IMG/VR virus record: IMGVR_UViG_3300032313_000500
Coordinates: 54,471-118,470 of that record
DNA: 64,000 nucleotides
DNA from: a virus
Direction: 5' to 3' (one strand)
Shown one piece after another: positions 21,101 to 27,040 of this stretch (the first letter of the stretch is position 1; the number at the start of each line of letters is the position of its first letter). A model generated the notes under the pieces. It searched no databases. It had not been told where the DNA came from and was given only the letters and a program-made list of their open reading frames with translations. A program made the position numbers and the translations under genes.

Positions 21101-21758
21101 TGAGAGAGTATTGATGGATTCACCTGCATTTGAAGAACTTCTCAATGAATACGACATACCCCTGATGATTATTACAAAATCAGGAGTTGCTAAATATGCC
21201 GGAGGCACAGGCACTTTGTATCCCAACTCGGACAGGTGGAGAAACATTGAGGGCGAGTACATGACGGAATACGGTTTTATCGCATTTCCCGCACGTGTAG
21301 TTGACCAAGAAACAGTGAACAATGCCGTAAGTGATGGACCGCTACCGACAGATGACATTATCCGTCACGAGTTGTCTCACACTATCCACGCTATGGCGAT
21401 GGCTCAGAGTAAAAAAGCCCGCAAGAAGTACGAGGCCGACATTGCTGAATTTATTGAGAGAATGGAAGACGCTATTGACTACGCGGAACGGTCAGGCGCT
21501 ACGGAATTTGACATGAGGTCAGTCACTATGGACCCAGTAGACGATGCTCTCGCAGGAGAAATAAGTAGATACGCGCAGTCCAAGAGGGCCGAATACATCG
21601 CTGAACTGCTCACCCACATGCTTCCGGGCAAAAGAACCAAATATGTCTCACTTAAAGACGAGCACTTTAAGATGCTCTCAGAGTTTCTTGATATTCCAAT
21701 ACCTAGACTACGTGAACTGTACAATAAATCAATGGACAATAGGGCAGGGTGGCTGTAA
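12120..21758 (+). CDS. giant modular protein with four HExxH modules and an ADP-ribosyltransferase-like module
   Basis: This 3,212-residue protein is a string of nine modules. A DGDGDGVVQDG Ca-binding-like loop lies at about residues 56-66. HExxH zinc-peptidase motifs are HEWGH (264), HEWAH (565), HEWAH (960) and HELSH (3083), each followed 80-150 residues later by a Glu-rich helix such as FFAESVAAYFS that could give the third zinc ligand. A module near 1320-1410 has the YRGL and FTPDRGLATTFA blocks of ADP-ribosyltransferases. Near 2200 lies a HDAFGHFGTGRGYDRHGE block. The joints carry a repeated SGF[AS]S motif at about 384, 709, 1194, 1451, 1592, 2008, 2342 and 2906. A polyvalent effector carried in the virion or a polyprotein is likely. 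Start is GTG 12120 or ATG 12138. Confidence 0.85.
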   Translation: MFYNESMPFSYDIEPNDSPRLRRHMSRVNSDDRLEVKALGPNLGQLARSAQVFDPNAYDGDGDGVVQDGTPFERPAVLSNIASVARGLASTTGGYGSYTPRGSWTVGLTNEQVAERAVPSTPAAFVEMMVAQQGSTGNLSDSVQKALDIAIFDEERVAELRDTLRNALDERPELRAAFDRFGCPPIGVHPNKDEDGEGIGYGGIAYGKQAIFITEKTLDKGAMSEWFGRRKFSAKVFSFTTFAPRVKGVDRAFTGESAEDIITHEWGHYLNHLVADIAPDPELRELAGALGQGSWYMSTYFTRIPPKVKRMFEYFDGAMKSGEKVDQPVGVPFVKSVYGTSMPCEFFAESVAAYFSPRRKSRELLNDEGIEIVEQMLGIRGASRSGFASRTGSLKSSTGSTLRGKTPQEIADIVVPKTKAEAIALSDAHNALLTDPDGVRYTASEPDKLKIIIPKGIDAMDFSPEAVSRMKEMVVEALSNNPEFHEAVQRFGMPPVLITKPGERLDGAYAIAGVEGFPAITIDSTMREQALAKGWWPNGIYEDEPFIKGTEGFSTSPTSEGFFIHEWAHYLNRLALDIHPDEEMRELARFWWNDTWILNAAIPRLTRFLRGLGKPKTRIDARYRGADKFYWATRDNKSVDFTGYPHVKTQYGQSQPAEAFAEAVAAVLSKDVDDKELVSPEMRRDVLDMLGFSPSVKEIDRAGSSEGRGSGFASKTVTRGPDGTRIINTSDPFTPLSGSDWLKDATDDEVADAVTPTSIDDAIALTIMNTSYGDDPANYPAEEAKVRQIMTDHIFKFYGRDSNGQIATDANGKPISFSVPYDFSPQGRQTVKDMVKRMMAESPEFSWMIRRFGCPPMMVIDEAKLTQLNNQVEQMRLAGQDISLPFHLANGAVGGFSVGTYGITLRPDPTTDNLPMGFYRGLAAKRKTGRIITNPDGSREEEKEHWMNNFGLSLADKAIHEWAHWFYATVKGNKGLLGKSRRGDRKSRLSYLFPGIPMADAEKMTKEFLDAFDADGFIPFNGMSAQYLERIMTTARRSINRNLGNKPLTEQLLADARFVDLINDYVNNVINAPNDWSPSQAQEFADQIAIEFPYLVDDMPPLIAGTYATATRQELWAEAILLFSSPDRKLKAKYLTPEIEAFIAYALGLKPDRDPSTPYQKPWAHRSGLSSSSRVRRLHAAQDSIDERVSDKDDGFASRNAGDAKSTTVKMSRETSSTSRFTVGDYEFDITDEDLSTYDWDTAYDQWTTWSGNWRMRHLSSAMMGIEQQPTKGGEESLSTVHEVMRSGELLDAPNHVKDSVRESLINTHKTMEKISMGDTVSDRPLYRGLGSVPDDSEILMAEQGETITFPLSAFTPDRGLATTFADMNAESDKKVILQLQNGAHVASSDYTTQIRDLESDWVEVPIESVTQGEFTVVSKREQDGYTVVELSHSKTFDPLSGKMVDTNVREGFASSSMRPERRVSDSAIRTLTDNMDFLRDNPPMGKGGKDLDDRWAEQTIGKLRSGEITQEDAFDLMNAVIEILSDGFSKDPSQKENPEGKLLAYQKLVKRLRKLAVGGMSKDDMDDLRREQGIIPTVTNKPKPTPYAGGRFGFSSTTRREELSTRAQERIDAIDAQVEELESFNRRLMRAISELQATGNWEGEKHDVFLKEGNSPKTYTKEQLESNGWTQRVREESARAHLDREMYVNSLKRERNDLEDSQKRLAGEYPETTMLVDELLLDEDNVESILARSLEVDSMSQQQRAERFTDPNDPNAVYVVHFGATKLEGGQLDPSRSRGQVGQGIAGNTRQINDETARYMVGLRDDAKRDLSILEEMKRQIETDGVIDFDAIARTDTRDSFRAGRARLLLGLNRRDPERSTHIPEGWQVSNIDGAIGDKNNVISRLDKVADQLIADDYQYTSTYRASALQDLLGSYGGRYAEGDSTEWGDNARRSTTTGIHIFKVRIGDDAVEQNSVGETHLVGKHTPIASLVVDSSANDDNPAREIWKGWLDSVIEQDIGKNNARRSGFASRASVRESSRVIGEDGDASKPSILGRAKDKLKLNDRQVGHINSMTNKMHSIFTSGKIYDEPIHPAIDDRRKELLDSIRVVRAEGGMTMIVAEPNPVFNAYLPVKRDWASIELPSREAVAEAIEKLKSNKGGRRSDTYGSGAFTDHLESLLQEIGKLGEGPGDLPYEGGEGNYISYVQQYYDSIRNPVGASRLLQGSDGMHDAFGHFGTGRGYDRHGEWANYLAMKDMIDASPLTDEEKEDAHRFWFREYGWLQFAKRGDLEEVDDNLRFMADDYDGPFSDILEIIDSGHNGLDDVPEEETPSGKTISDTSASELRQAARNDAEAQLEMSRSGFSSTTRDTGRNREVSAEYTQGIFGKLKALKERLGYGKDFEEKVSKEKLDTRIEETAAYAKRIIDWDAGKDVVLPQSAIDYIKDVVARNAFFTSDKRADGGASLIPIQAALSKSSPDVWPIGTPLPPSLALEISRQIHIARGDTEMVAKIDEFKNYLKTVTPEQLSEDIRAASLVYGESIDKRVLVRTRSVNPFIKGSRTILTQHDREEREAAGVESMNMMGDGITTSARRKVEANLLGLPFEEGVEDSPEVRELRPTSGYVTTSKTALARKEKFKEIYGDDVELMYDGPAGTALEHSQNNTGKYGPSQFVLRPAVAERTRVFDADTVDMSLKDNPPLQLSALEEDGIFLGGTTNPIGMLYDYKTGDTYPTPSGAFEGSSDTHSSQGTAASYKEALVLGRFKPEEVEAIIAAPADFRKEDGELSERLNPNNEANFSLLIDMARSRDELMQEHGIEVVPNIRRGVFKTDDVEMFNPAMTDVWFDTNFADKGLSKEEIVPDKSTTPYEAYLRVLIATGELPEMFEYRGPSGKSEEEKDAWKRDALKKELARVVSLKKDKEVSGTRSPGFSSRSSRASAKKITKNFKVNGKPRKAPVDRDELIRRAVPQNAADMMRIIEESPYMEGKKSKQEIYELINMMDIDWVAQQKMRLKLERVLMDSPAFEELLNEYDIPLMIITKSGVAKYAGGTGTLYPNSDRWRNIEGEYMTEYGFIAFPARVVDQETVNNAVSDGPLPTDDIIRHELSHTIHAMAMAQSKKARKKYEADIAEFIERMEDAIDYAERSGATEFDMRSVTMDPVDDALAGEISRYAQSKRAEYIAELLTHMLPGKRTKYVSLKDEHFKMLSEFLDIPIPRLRELYNKSMDNRAGWL

Positions 21759-22381
21759 AGATGATACCTAAATCAGAAGACGACATGAATGCCGTAGACA
21801 TTTATGACTTACAAACAATGCTTGCTTCCGTTGATGACTCTGAAACCCAACAGAGAATCATTTCACTGATAGACAAACTTTCGTCATCAGCCCCTTCTCG
21901 TGAAACAGTAAGAGGCAAGTCGGTTCAGTGGGTAGACCTAGCAACAAAGTCGTTCGTACTGGATGCCCCGTCATTTGACATCAAGTCCCTGAACTACACA
22001 ATGCCCGAAGTGCGTGAAAGAATCAAGAACCGTATTATGGCTGGCGACAAGGGTGGCAAAGCAGGTCAATGGTCTGCTCGCAAGGCGCAACTACTCGCTA
22101 TGGAGTATCGTAAAGCAGGTGGTGGCTACAAGGGTGGTCTACGCAAGACCCAGCGTTCGCTCAAGAAGTGGACACGAGAGAAATGGACAACATCAGATGG
22201 CAAACCAGCGATTCGTAAAAACGGCACTCGTCGCTACCTTCCTTCTTCTGCTTGGTCTCGTCTTACGCCAGCACAGAGGACAGCGACGAATCGTAAGAAA
22301 ATCATCGGAAGTCGGCAAGGCAATCAGTTTGTTGCAAATACACGAAGTGCAGAGAATGCTTCGCGCAGAGCAAGAGACTGA
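21749..22381 (+). CDS. DUF5872-domain protein
   Basis: A 210-residue protein whose C-terminal 120 residues are very basic and carry the DUF5872 pattern: KGGKAGQWSARKAQLL, GGGYKGG, SLKKWTREKWTT, RYLPSSAW, LTPAQRTATNRKK. The domain is widespread in large viruses and phages and probably binds nucleic acid, but its role is not established. The GTG start overlaps the end of the giant gene by 10 bases, implying coupled expression; ATG at 21761 is an alternative. Confidence 0.72.
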   Translation: MAVKMIPKSEDDMNAVDIYDLQTMLASVDDSETQQRIISLIDKLSSSAPSRETVRGKSVQWVDLATKSFVLDAPSFDIKSLNYTMPEVRERIKNRIMAGDKGGKAGQWSARKAQLLAMEYRKAGGGYKGGLRKTQRSLKKWTREKWTTSDGKPAIRKNGTRRYLPSSAWSRLTPAQRTATNRKKIIGSRQGNQFVANTRSAENASRRARD

Positions 22382-22387
22382 AGTTAT

Positions 22388-22412
22388 CCCCGGCCGGGAC
22401 GAGTCCCGATAG
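22388..22412. terminator. hairpin between convergent genes
   Basis: CGGGAC and GTCCCG arms around a two-base loop, with only a weak T-run. It lies between the convergent DUF5872 and DUF6171 genes. Confidence 0.35.
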
Positions 22413-22415
22413 TCT

Positions 22416-22595
22416 TTACCACTTACCGAGTGGACAAGCCTCACCTACAAAACGCACCTTCATAAGCAGTGGGCAACCACAAACCTTGCAGGTCTTCTTC
22501 CACTTCTTCATGTGTGGACATTCTTTACAGATTGCGTATCTACGAGCAGCGATTGACGCTGATACTTCTTCCATTAGCGCATTCTGCGCTGACAT
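22416..22595 (-). CDS. DUF6171-type six-cysteine protein
   Basis: This 59-residue protein has the pattern CKEC, CKVCGCPLLMK and ACPLGKW, the layout of the small zinc-binding DUF6171 family common in phages. Its ATG lies 22 bases inside the preceding ribbon-helix-helix gene, so it is the last gene of the 25990-22416 operon. Function is unknown. Confidence 0.75.
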   Translation of the reverse strand: MSAQNALMEEVSASIAARRYAICKECPHMKKWKKTCKVCGCPLLMKVRFVGEACPLGKW

Positions 22596-22894
22596 TTAAG
22601 GCAGAACTCCGACCACGGGTAGTACCTGCGCATGTTTATAGGGTGAGAACAGTCAATTATCTCCGTGACCTTGGCATTCACCGTGTCTCTAATCATCTGA
22701 GACATGGTAAGACCAATCTTCTCGGAGGCTTCCTTCCAGCGTTCCCTATCCTTATTCGTCAAGCGAACGAGAATGTTCTTGTCGGCAGGACCATCTTCTG
22801 GTGAAACCTCAGTAGACATAGACATGTCGCCATGTGCTTCACGGTCAATAGCCGAAACTAGATTACTAATCTCTTGGTCTTTTTCACTCATCAA
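22574..22894 (-). CDS. ribbon-helix-helix-type protein
   Basis: A 106-residue protein with an acidic N-terminus followed by KNILVRLTNKDRERWKEASEKIGLTMSQMIRDTVN (about residues 38-72), which has the strand-helix-helix spacing of a ribbon-helix-helix DNA-binding domain. A C-terminal HPI ... FCLKC segment may bind metal. It overlaps both neighbours and could be the operon's own regulator. Confidence 0.6.
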   Translation of the reverse strand: MMSEKDQEISNLVSAIDREAHGDMSMSTEVSPEDGPADKNILVRLTNKDRERWKEASEKIGLTMSQMIRDTVNAKVTEIIDCSHPINMRRYYPWSEFCLKCQRRMR

Positions 22895-23486
22895 CTATCT
22901 CTGCGTCCTGTATTGGTGCTTGCCCGAGGATACCAGCAACCATGTCTGGTGGAAGTACACCCGAAATACCCATGATTTCCAATAACTTACGAGCCTCTGT
23001 CTCTGGGTCAAAGGCGTCAATAGCAGCAGGGCGACCCCCTTCGCCAGCAAGAGTTGCTTTCACCGACTCCGAGCCCCGTACATCCATCTGAACATTGATG
23101 TTAGTGGCTTCCATGCCAAGAAGTTTAGTTCTTCTGTCCATGATTGAGAGAACTTGTTGTATCGCTTTGAGGTCTGGTTCTACTGCCACCTCGGTGCCGT
23201 CGTCCATTCTTACCTTTCGGTGCTGAGTAAGTGGCCAGATTGCTGCTTGTAGGTTGTCTAGGCGTTCCAGTTCCATGCGTAACACCTCTGGGTACGCCAT
23301 GAGTGCTTCTCTGTTCAGTTTCTCTAACTGACGCTGTACAGCCCTGTGTACGGAAGCAGACGTAAGGTCAAACCTTCTGGCAATTTCAGATACTGCTACG
23401 CCAGCCTGTCTCATCTTGAAAATACGTAAGTCTCGCTCTGCGATGAACTCTTTCGTCATCACTTTATTACTGCGCTCTTGACTCAT
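22884..23486 (-). CDS. HTH protein, possible small terminase subunit
   Basis: The 200-residue protein begins with a homeodomain-like helix-turn-helix (FKMRQAGVAVSEIARRFDLT, about residues 23-42, then SVHRAVQRQLEKL). The middle (RRTKLLGMEATNINVQMDV) resembles the tail of phage small-terminase and terminase-like recognition proteins. A small terminase would select phage DNA for packaging, but it lies in a replication operon, so a DNA-binding replication factor is an alternative. It overlaps both neighbours. Confidence 0.5.
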   Translation of the reverse strand: MSQERSNKVMTKEFIAERDLRIFKMRQAGVAVSEIARRFDLTSASVHRAVQRQLEKLNREALMAYPEVLRMELERLDNLQAAIWPLTQHRKVRMDDGTEVAVEPDLKAIQQVLSIMDRRTKLLGMEATNINVQMDVRGSESVKATLAGEGGRPAAIDAFDPETEARKLLEIMGISGVLPPDMVAGILGQAPIQDAEIVDE

Positions 23487-25216
23487 TTTGTTACCTTAGC
23501 GTACTCCACTACTTCAAACGGGAAAAGCCTACCCCTCTTTATCTTGGTAGGCCATGGCCTGTCGTCACGAGCACCTCGGAAATGCTTGACATCATAAGTG
23601 TACGCCATGCCAGACGAAATGTCAGGAGTGAGCGCAATACCAAACTCCGGCCAACGGGACCACACAGCAGAACCAAACGGGCGCAACTGACGATTTGTCA
23701 TGCTTTCTCCCAAAGGTGCGTGATGCTCCAACCAAAGAGCACACTGATACGAATCTCTGATGTAGTCAAGATACTTGGCAACCTCAACGGCTACTGCTTC
23801 TGCCGTGCGACCACCTGGGTCTACGAATGCCTTGTACAGAGGACCCATGATGAGCAACTCTGGCTTCGTATCCTCAATGGCACGCTCCAACACTTCTCTA
23901 TCTTCTGGCTTCATCAAATCAAAACCCGATGGCTTGACGAGAAGTTCTGCTGTTGGCGACTTCGTGTAGCCCCGAGCAAACGCAGCATTGTAGATTTCAC
24001 GAGAAGTACGCCTGATGATGCGCTCTGGGTTTTCCAAGTCCACAGTCAATGTACGTACTTGTCGCATGCGTTGATAAGTGAACGGGTGTACGCCACAACC
24101 TGAAAGTATTGCTACCTGTCTAGCAAGCATTGTCTTACCAACGCCTTCGGCAGCAACAACAATAACTCGTTCTGTGCGCTCAATCAAATCGTCAATGACC
24201 CAATCGTAAGTGTCATCACTGCTCTCGGAAACAAACTCACTCCACGATACTAGTCTGCCAAAATCTCTCGGCTTGTCTCTACCTGCTGACATCGCAATGC
24301 CTTGCGCTTTGATAAGCAATTGATGTGGCGACAAGTCGTTGCGAAGCATTAGTTGCTCAAGTTTGTTCCTCGCCTCAATAAATACGTCAGGGTTAGAGAC
24401 AACTTCAACCATCGGAGCGACTTCAATAGTCGGGGCAGTCGGTGCCGGCGTGTCTTCGTCAAGCAATAGGAGTTCATCTATGTCTCCACCGAGCGACAGA
24501 AAGTCAGTTATGTCTTTGTATTTCGGTGTGTGCCAAACTCGTGCTTCGCAACCAGCCTTTGACAACTCGCTACATACCGTCTTTGCGTGAGCCATCCCTG
24601 GTTCGTCATTGTCGGCAATAATCTCAACTTCTGCGCCAGCGAGAACTGCTGTGTGTATCGGCAACCACTTACCAGCACCTCCTGGCATTGTCGTTGCGAT
24701 AATCCCCATGTCCATGAGAGTGTCGGCATCTTTTTCACCCTCAACAACCCAAATAGGGAAACCCTCTTTTACGGCATTGATGAGTGCTGGAAGATTGTAA
24801 AGAACTTTTGGTGTGTCGCCGAGGGAGTATTCCCATCCACCTCTACCGTCGGGCTTGCGTTGTCGGAATGTTTTCTTCCCATCACCGTCAATGTAACGGA
24901 GTTTCTGGAATAGAAGTTCTCCGTCTTTATCAGTGTAGTTGTAAGTTTTAGTAAGTTCAAGTTTTTCTTTGTTACGTTTTTGTGGTGGGAACAAAGATGC
25001 TTGCGTCAAACCAATTGATTCGCAAATTTCCTTACTGCTGCACGGCGAGCCCCGATGACACGAAACCAGAATGTTTCCAGTGTTGCTATCTTCGGAGATT
25101 GACAGAGATGGATTATCGTCATCATTACGACACGGGCAACGTGCTTCCCATCCGTTAGAAGTTTCGCTTACGCCTTTTAGACGAGAAAGAAACTCGTCTG
25201 TATGCGAAGAGGACAT
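23483..25216 (-). CDS. fused primase-helicase (Toprim plus RecA-like ATPase)
   Basis: A 577-residue protein that should prime and unwind phage DNA. The N-terminus has a CHC2-like zinc region (CPCRNDDDNPS and SCHRGSPC, about 26-58). A Toprim domain follows with EGEKDADTL (about 158-166) and IADNDEPG (about 199-206), then a RecA-like ATPase with Walker A AAEGVGKTML (about 353-362). The order matches phage gp4-like proteins. Its ATG overlaps the stop of the WhiB gene (TAATG). Confidence 0.85.
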   Translation of the reverse strand: MSSSHTDEFLSRLKGVSETSNGWEARCPCRNDDDNPSLSISEDSNTGNILVSCHRGSPCSSKEICESIGLTQASLFPPQKRNKEKLELTKTYNYTDKDGELLFQKLRYIDGDGKKTFRQRKPDGRGGWEYSLGDTPKVLYNLPALINAVKEGFPIWVVEGEKDADTLMDMGIIATTMPGGAGKWLPIHTAVLAGAEVEIIADNDEPGMAHAKTVCSELSKAGCEARVWHTPKYKDITDFLSLGGDIDELLLLDEDTPAPTAPTIEVAPMVEVVSNPDVFIEARNKLEQLMLRNDLSPHQLLIKAQGIAMSAGRDKPRDFGRLVSWSEFVSESSDDTYDWVIDDLIERTERVIVVAAEGVGKTMLARQVAILSGCGVHPFTYQRMRQVRTLTVDLENPERIIRRTSREIYNAAFARGYTKSPTAELLVKPSGFDLMKPEDREVLERAIEDTKPELLIMGPLYKAFVDPGGRTAEAVAVEVAKYLDYIRDSYQCALWLEHHAPLGESMTNRQLRPFGSAVWSRWPEFGIALTPDISSGMAYTYDVKHFRGARDDRPWPTKIKRGRLFPFEVVEYAKVTK

Positions 25217-25575
25217 TATCGTGCTGCTTTTTCTAGGAATTGACCACCGTTTGCATCACGAAGTCCTACGCCTCTGAAAACTATGCGACCTTCACGACCG
25301 AGAGTAACATTCTTGGACCAACGCATTTCTGCTCGTTGTTGTTCTTCGTATCCACCCCAGATACCCCATGGCTCCCATTTGATTGAATACTCTAAACACT
25401 GCACGGCAATAGGACATGTAGAACAAATCTGTTTTGCCTTTGACGTGTTGACTTTTATTTCGTTTAGTTCTTCACGCTTCCCAGTTTTTTGTAGAGGGAA
25501 CCACCACTCTGTTGGATAACCCTTGCAGTTACCATTCTCTGGTGAAAAACTACCCTGTTCCAAATCAACTCCCAT
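25216..25575 (-). CDS. WhiB-family Fe-S transcription factor
   Basis: This 119-residue protein has the four WhiB cysteines (GNC, ICSTC and QC in ICSTCPIAVQCLEYSI) and the GIWGG turn that contacts the sigma factor. The family is restricted to actinobacteria and their phages, which fixes the host group. It lies within the replication operon between an unknown zinc-type protein and the primase-helicase and may retune host sigma-A transcription, as phage WhiB proteins do in mycobacteria. Confidence 0.93.
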   Translation of the reverse strand: MGVDLEQGSFSPENGNCKGYPTEWWFPLQKTGKREELNEIKVNTSKAKQICSTCPIAVQCLEYSIKWEPWGIWGGYEEQQRAEMRWSKNVTLGREGRIVFRGVGLRDANGGQFLEKAAR

Positions 25576-25990
25576 GCTGTTGCCCCGTTATTCTACGCAC
25601 ATCTCTTTCAGTAAGAAAAATCGTTGCGTAGCGCATCCGAAGGTTACCTGCGTCATCTGTCATTACAACGTCAACAGCATCAATTGGTATTCCAAAATGT
25701 GATGATAAAGATGCTTTCATCATTTGCGTTTCTGTTTCTATTGATGCGAGTTCATCATCATCAATAAAAGTAGCGCGAGGTTGTGCGATTGCTAACGAAG
25801 CCATCGTTGTCTCCACCTTCTCTGCACGCAAACACCACACGCACGCAAGTTTTGGTGCAGTCGCTGCTCTCGGTCGTTGTTCTATGTGACCACACGAAAG
25901 AACATGGTGATAAGTAACGGAGCCCCAGCCTCCAACTCGCCTTATCTCTACGACGTCTCTACGGGGCGCACGGCGATGTTCTGTCGTCAT
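25565..25990 (-). CDS. unknown protein with a C-H-C-C motif
   Basis: A 141-residue protein with a basic N-terminus and the set LSCGHIEQRP ... ACVWC (about residues 32-53), a likely zinc knuckle. The C-terminal half ends in a strand-rich segment (VDVVMTDDAGNLRMRYATIF). It is the first gene of the replication operon and overlaps WhiB by 11 bases. No family is recognised. Confidence 0.55.
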   Translation of the reverse strand: MTTEHRRAPRRDVVEIRRVGGWGSVTYHHVLSCGHIEQRPRAATAPKLACVWCLRAEKVETTMASLAIAQPRATFIDDDELASIETETQMMKASLSSHFGIPIDAVDVVMTDDAGNLRMRYATIFLTERDVRRITGQQHGS

Positions 25991-26004
25991 GAGTCATACA
26001 ATAA

Positions 26005-26034
26005 CAAAACCCCACCCGAATAAACGGATGGGGC
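26005..26034 (-). terminator. terminator after the SSB gene
   Basis: On the minus strand CCCCATCCG and CGGGTGGGG pair and are followed by TTTTG. It separates the SSB gene from the replication operon downstream. Confidence 0.75.
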
Positions 26035-26075
26035 GTTGTATCTACCGTTTCGCACTCACTGGTGCGACTTACGAT

Positions 26076-26507
26076 TTAGAAAGGTTCGTCTGATGGAACT
26101 GTTTCTTTGGTTCGCTTAGGTGTCGGCTTCGCTGACGAATCATTTGATGAAGCACGACGACGCTCAATTGATTCAAGTGAACCGGTACGGATTCCGATTT
26201 CCATTGCCTTGATTTCAATTGTTGAACGCTTCTGTCCAGAATCTTTGTCGTCCCATGAACGTTGGTCCAGAGTCCCGACGATGACCACGCCCACACCCTT
26301 TTCCAGCACATTCGCTGAGTTCTCTGCGAGGTATCCCCATGCGACGATGTTGAAGAACGATGTCTTCTCCACCTTCTCACCAGAAGCATCCACATAGTTG
26401 TCGTTCACAGCGACAGAAAACTTCAACTGAGCCTTCTGATTAGAAGTGAACTTCAGTTCTGGGTCTGATGTGAGGTTTCCCACAATTGTTGTTGGTGTAA
26501 TTGCCAT
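26076..26507 (-). CDS. ssb: single-stranded DNA-binding protein
   Basis: A 143-residue OB-fold protein: TIVGNLTSDPELKFT, LKFSVAV, FFNIVAWGYLAENSANVLEKG, VIVGTLDQRSW, followed by a Ser/Pro/Lys-rich linker and an acidic tip ending in DEPF, which recruits replication and repair partners. ATG at 26507 with GGAGAA upstream is the likely start; an ATG at 26540 would add an unsupported extension. Confidence 0.93.
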   Translation of the reverse strand: MAITPTTIVGNLTSDPELKFTSNQKAQLKFSVAVNDNYVDASGEKVEKTSFFNIVAWGYLAENSANVLEKGVGVVIVGTLDQRSWDDKDSGQKRSTIEIKAMEIGIRTGSLESIERRRASSNDSSAKPTPKRTKETVPSDEPF

Positions 26508-26544
26508 GTTGTTTTCTCCAATGTTCGGGGGGTTGTCCAACTGG

Positions 26545-26578
26545 TTGTAAGACTACCTTCTTATGTGTAGAATCGCAA
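26545..26578. promoter_or_regulatory. overlapping divergent promoters
   Basis: Plus strand: TTGTAA (26545-26550), 17-base spacer, TAGAAT (26568-26573), giving a leaderless start at ATG 26581. Minus strand: TTGCGA (26573-26578), 17-base spacer, TAGTCT (26550-26555), driving ssb. The two share the same DNA, so they should compete. Confidence 0.65.
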
Positions 26579-26580
26579 CT

Positions 26581-26856
26581 ATGAGTAAAAAAAACGAGTT
26601 TGAAGTTCGCCTTGAGGTAATCAAGCACATGTCAATCATGCTTCTAGAGATGTCGGAAGTTGATTTTGAGAACCTGAGCCCCGAAGACGAGACAATGATG
26701 TTGGAAGACTTTGAGGAAGTTGCTGGTCATCTACTTGACTCGGTCGGTTTTGAGCCCTCAAGTAGCGAAGATGGCGTCAGTTTTACGGCAAAAATGAGCA
26801 TTATGGACCCCGAAAAATACATTACAGATTTTTTAGACAAAAGTGGTGATTCCTAA
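26581..26856 (+). CDS. unknown acidic protein
   Basis: A 91-residue acidic protein (MSKKNEFEVRLEVIKHMSIM onward). It has no known domain. The ATG lies 7 bases after the -10 box TAGAAT and there is no Shine-Dalgarno, so translation should be leaderless. An upstream in-frame ATG at 26563 falls inside the promoter and is rejected. Confidence 0.6.
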   Translation: MSKKNEFEVRLEVIKHMSIMLLEMSEVDFENLSPEDETMMLEDFEEVAGHLLDSVGFEPSSSEDGVSFTAKMSIMDPEKYITDFLDKSGDS

Positions 26857-26914
26857 CCCTTACCCCACAAGGGTTTCCCGAGGCTGAAATCTTAATTCCT
26901 TGCTACGCAAGGGT
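26857..26914 (+). terminator. two tandem hairpins
   Basis: CCCTT-ACCCCAC-AAGGG and CCTTGC-TAC-GCAAGG, each followed by TTTC, in a pair of 10-base direct repeats (CAAGGGTTTC). Likely tandem terminators after the unknown acidic gene. Confidence 0.5.
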
Positions 26915-26924
26915 TTCGCAATGG

Positions 26925-26952
26925 TTGACGTAGCCATAAAAATTGGTAAAAT
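26925..26952 (+). promoter_or_regulatory. promoter and structured leader of the Rpf-like gene
   Basis: TTGACG, 16-base spacer, TAAAAT. About 85 bases of leader follow before the TTG start at 27041, and ATAGG-CAAGC can pair with GCTTG-CCTAT in it. The leader could regulate the gene, but it matches no riboswitch I know. Confidence 0.55.
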
Positions 26953-27040
26953 AGTTATGTTCAGTTAAAACACTGACGACGACATAGGCAAGCGCCTGTT
27001 ATTTGCTTGTTGACCTATCCGCCGAACATTGGAGAACACC

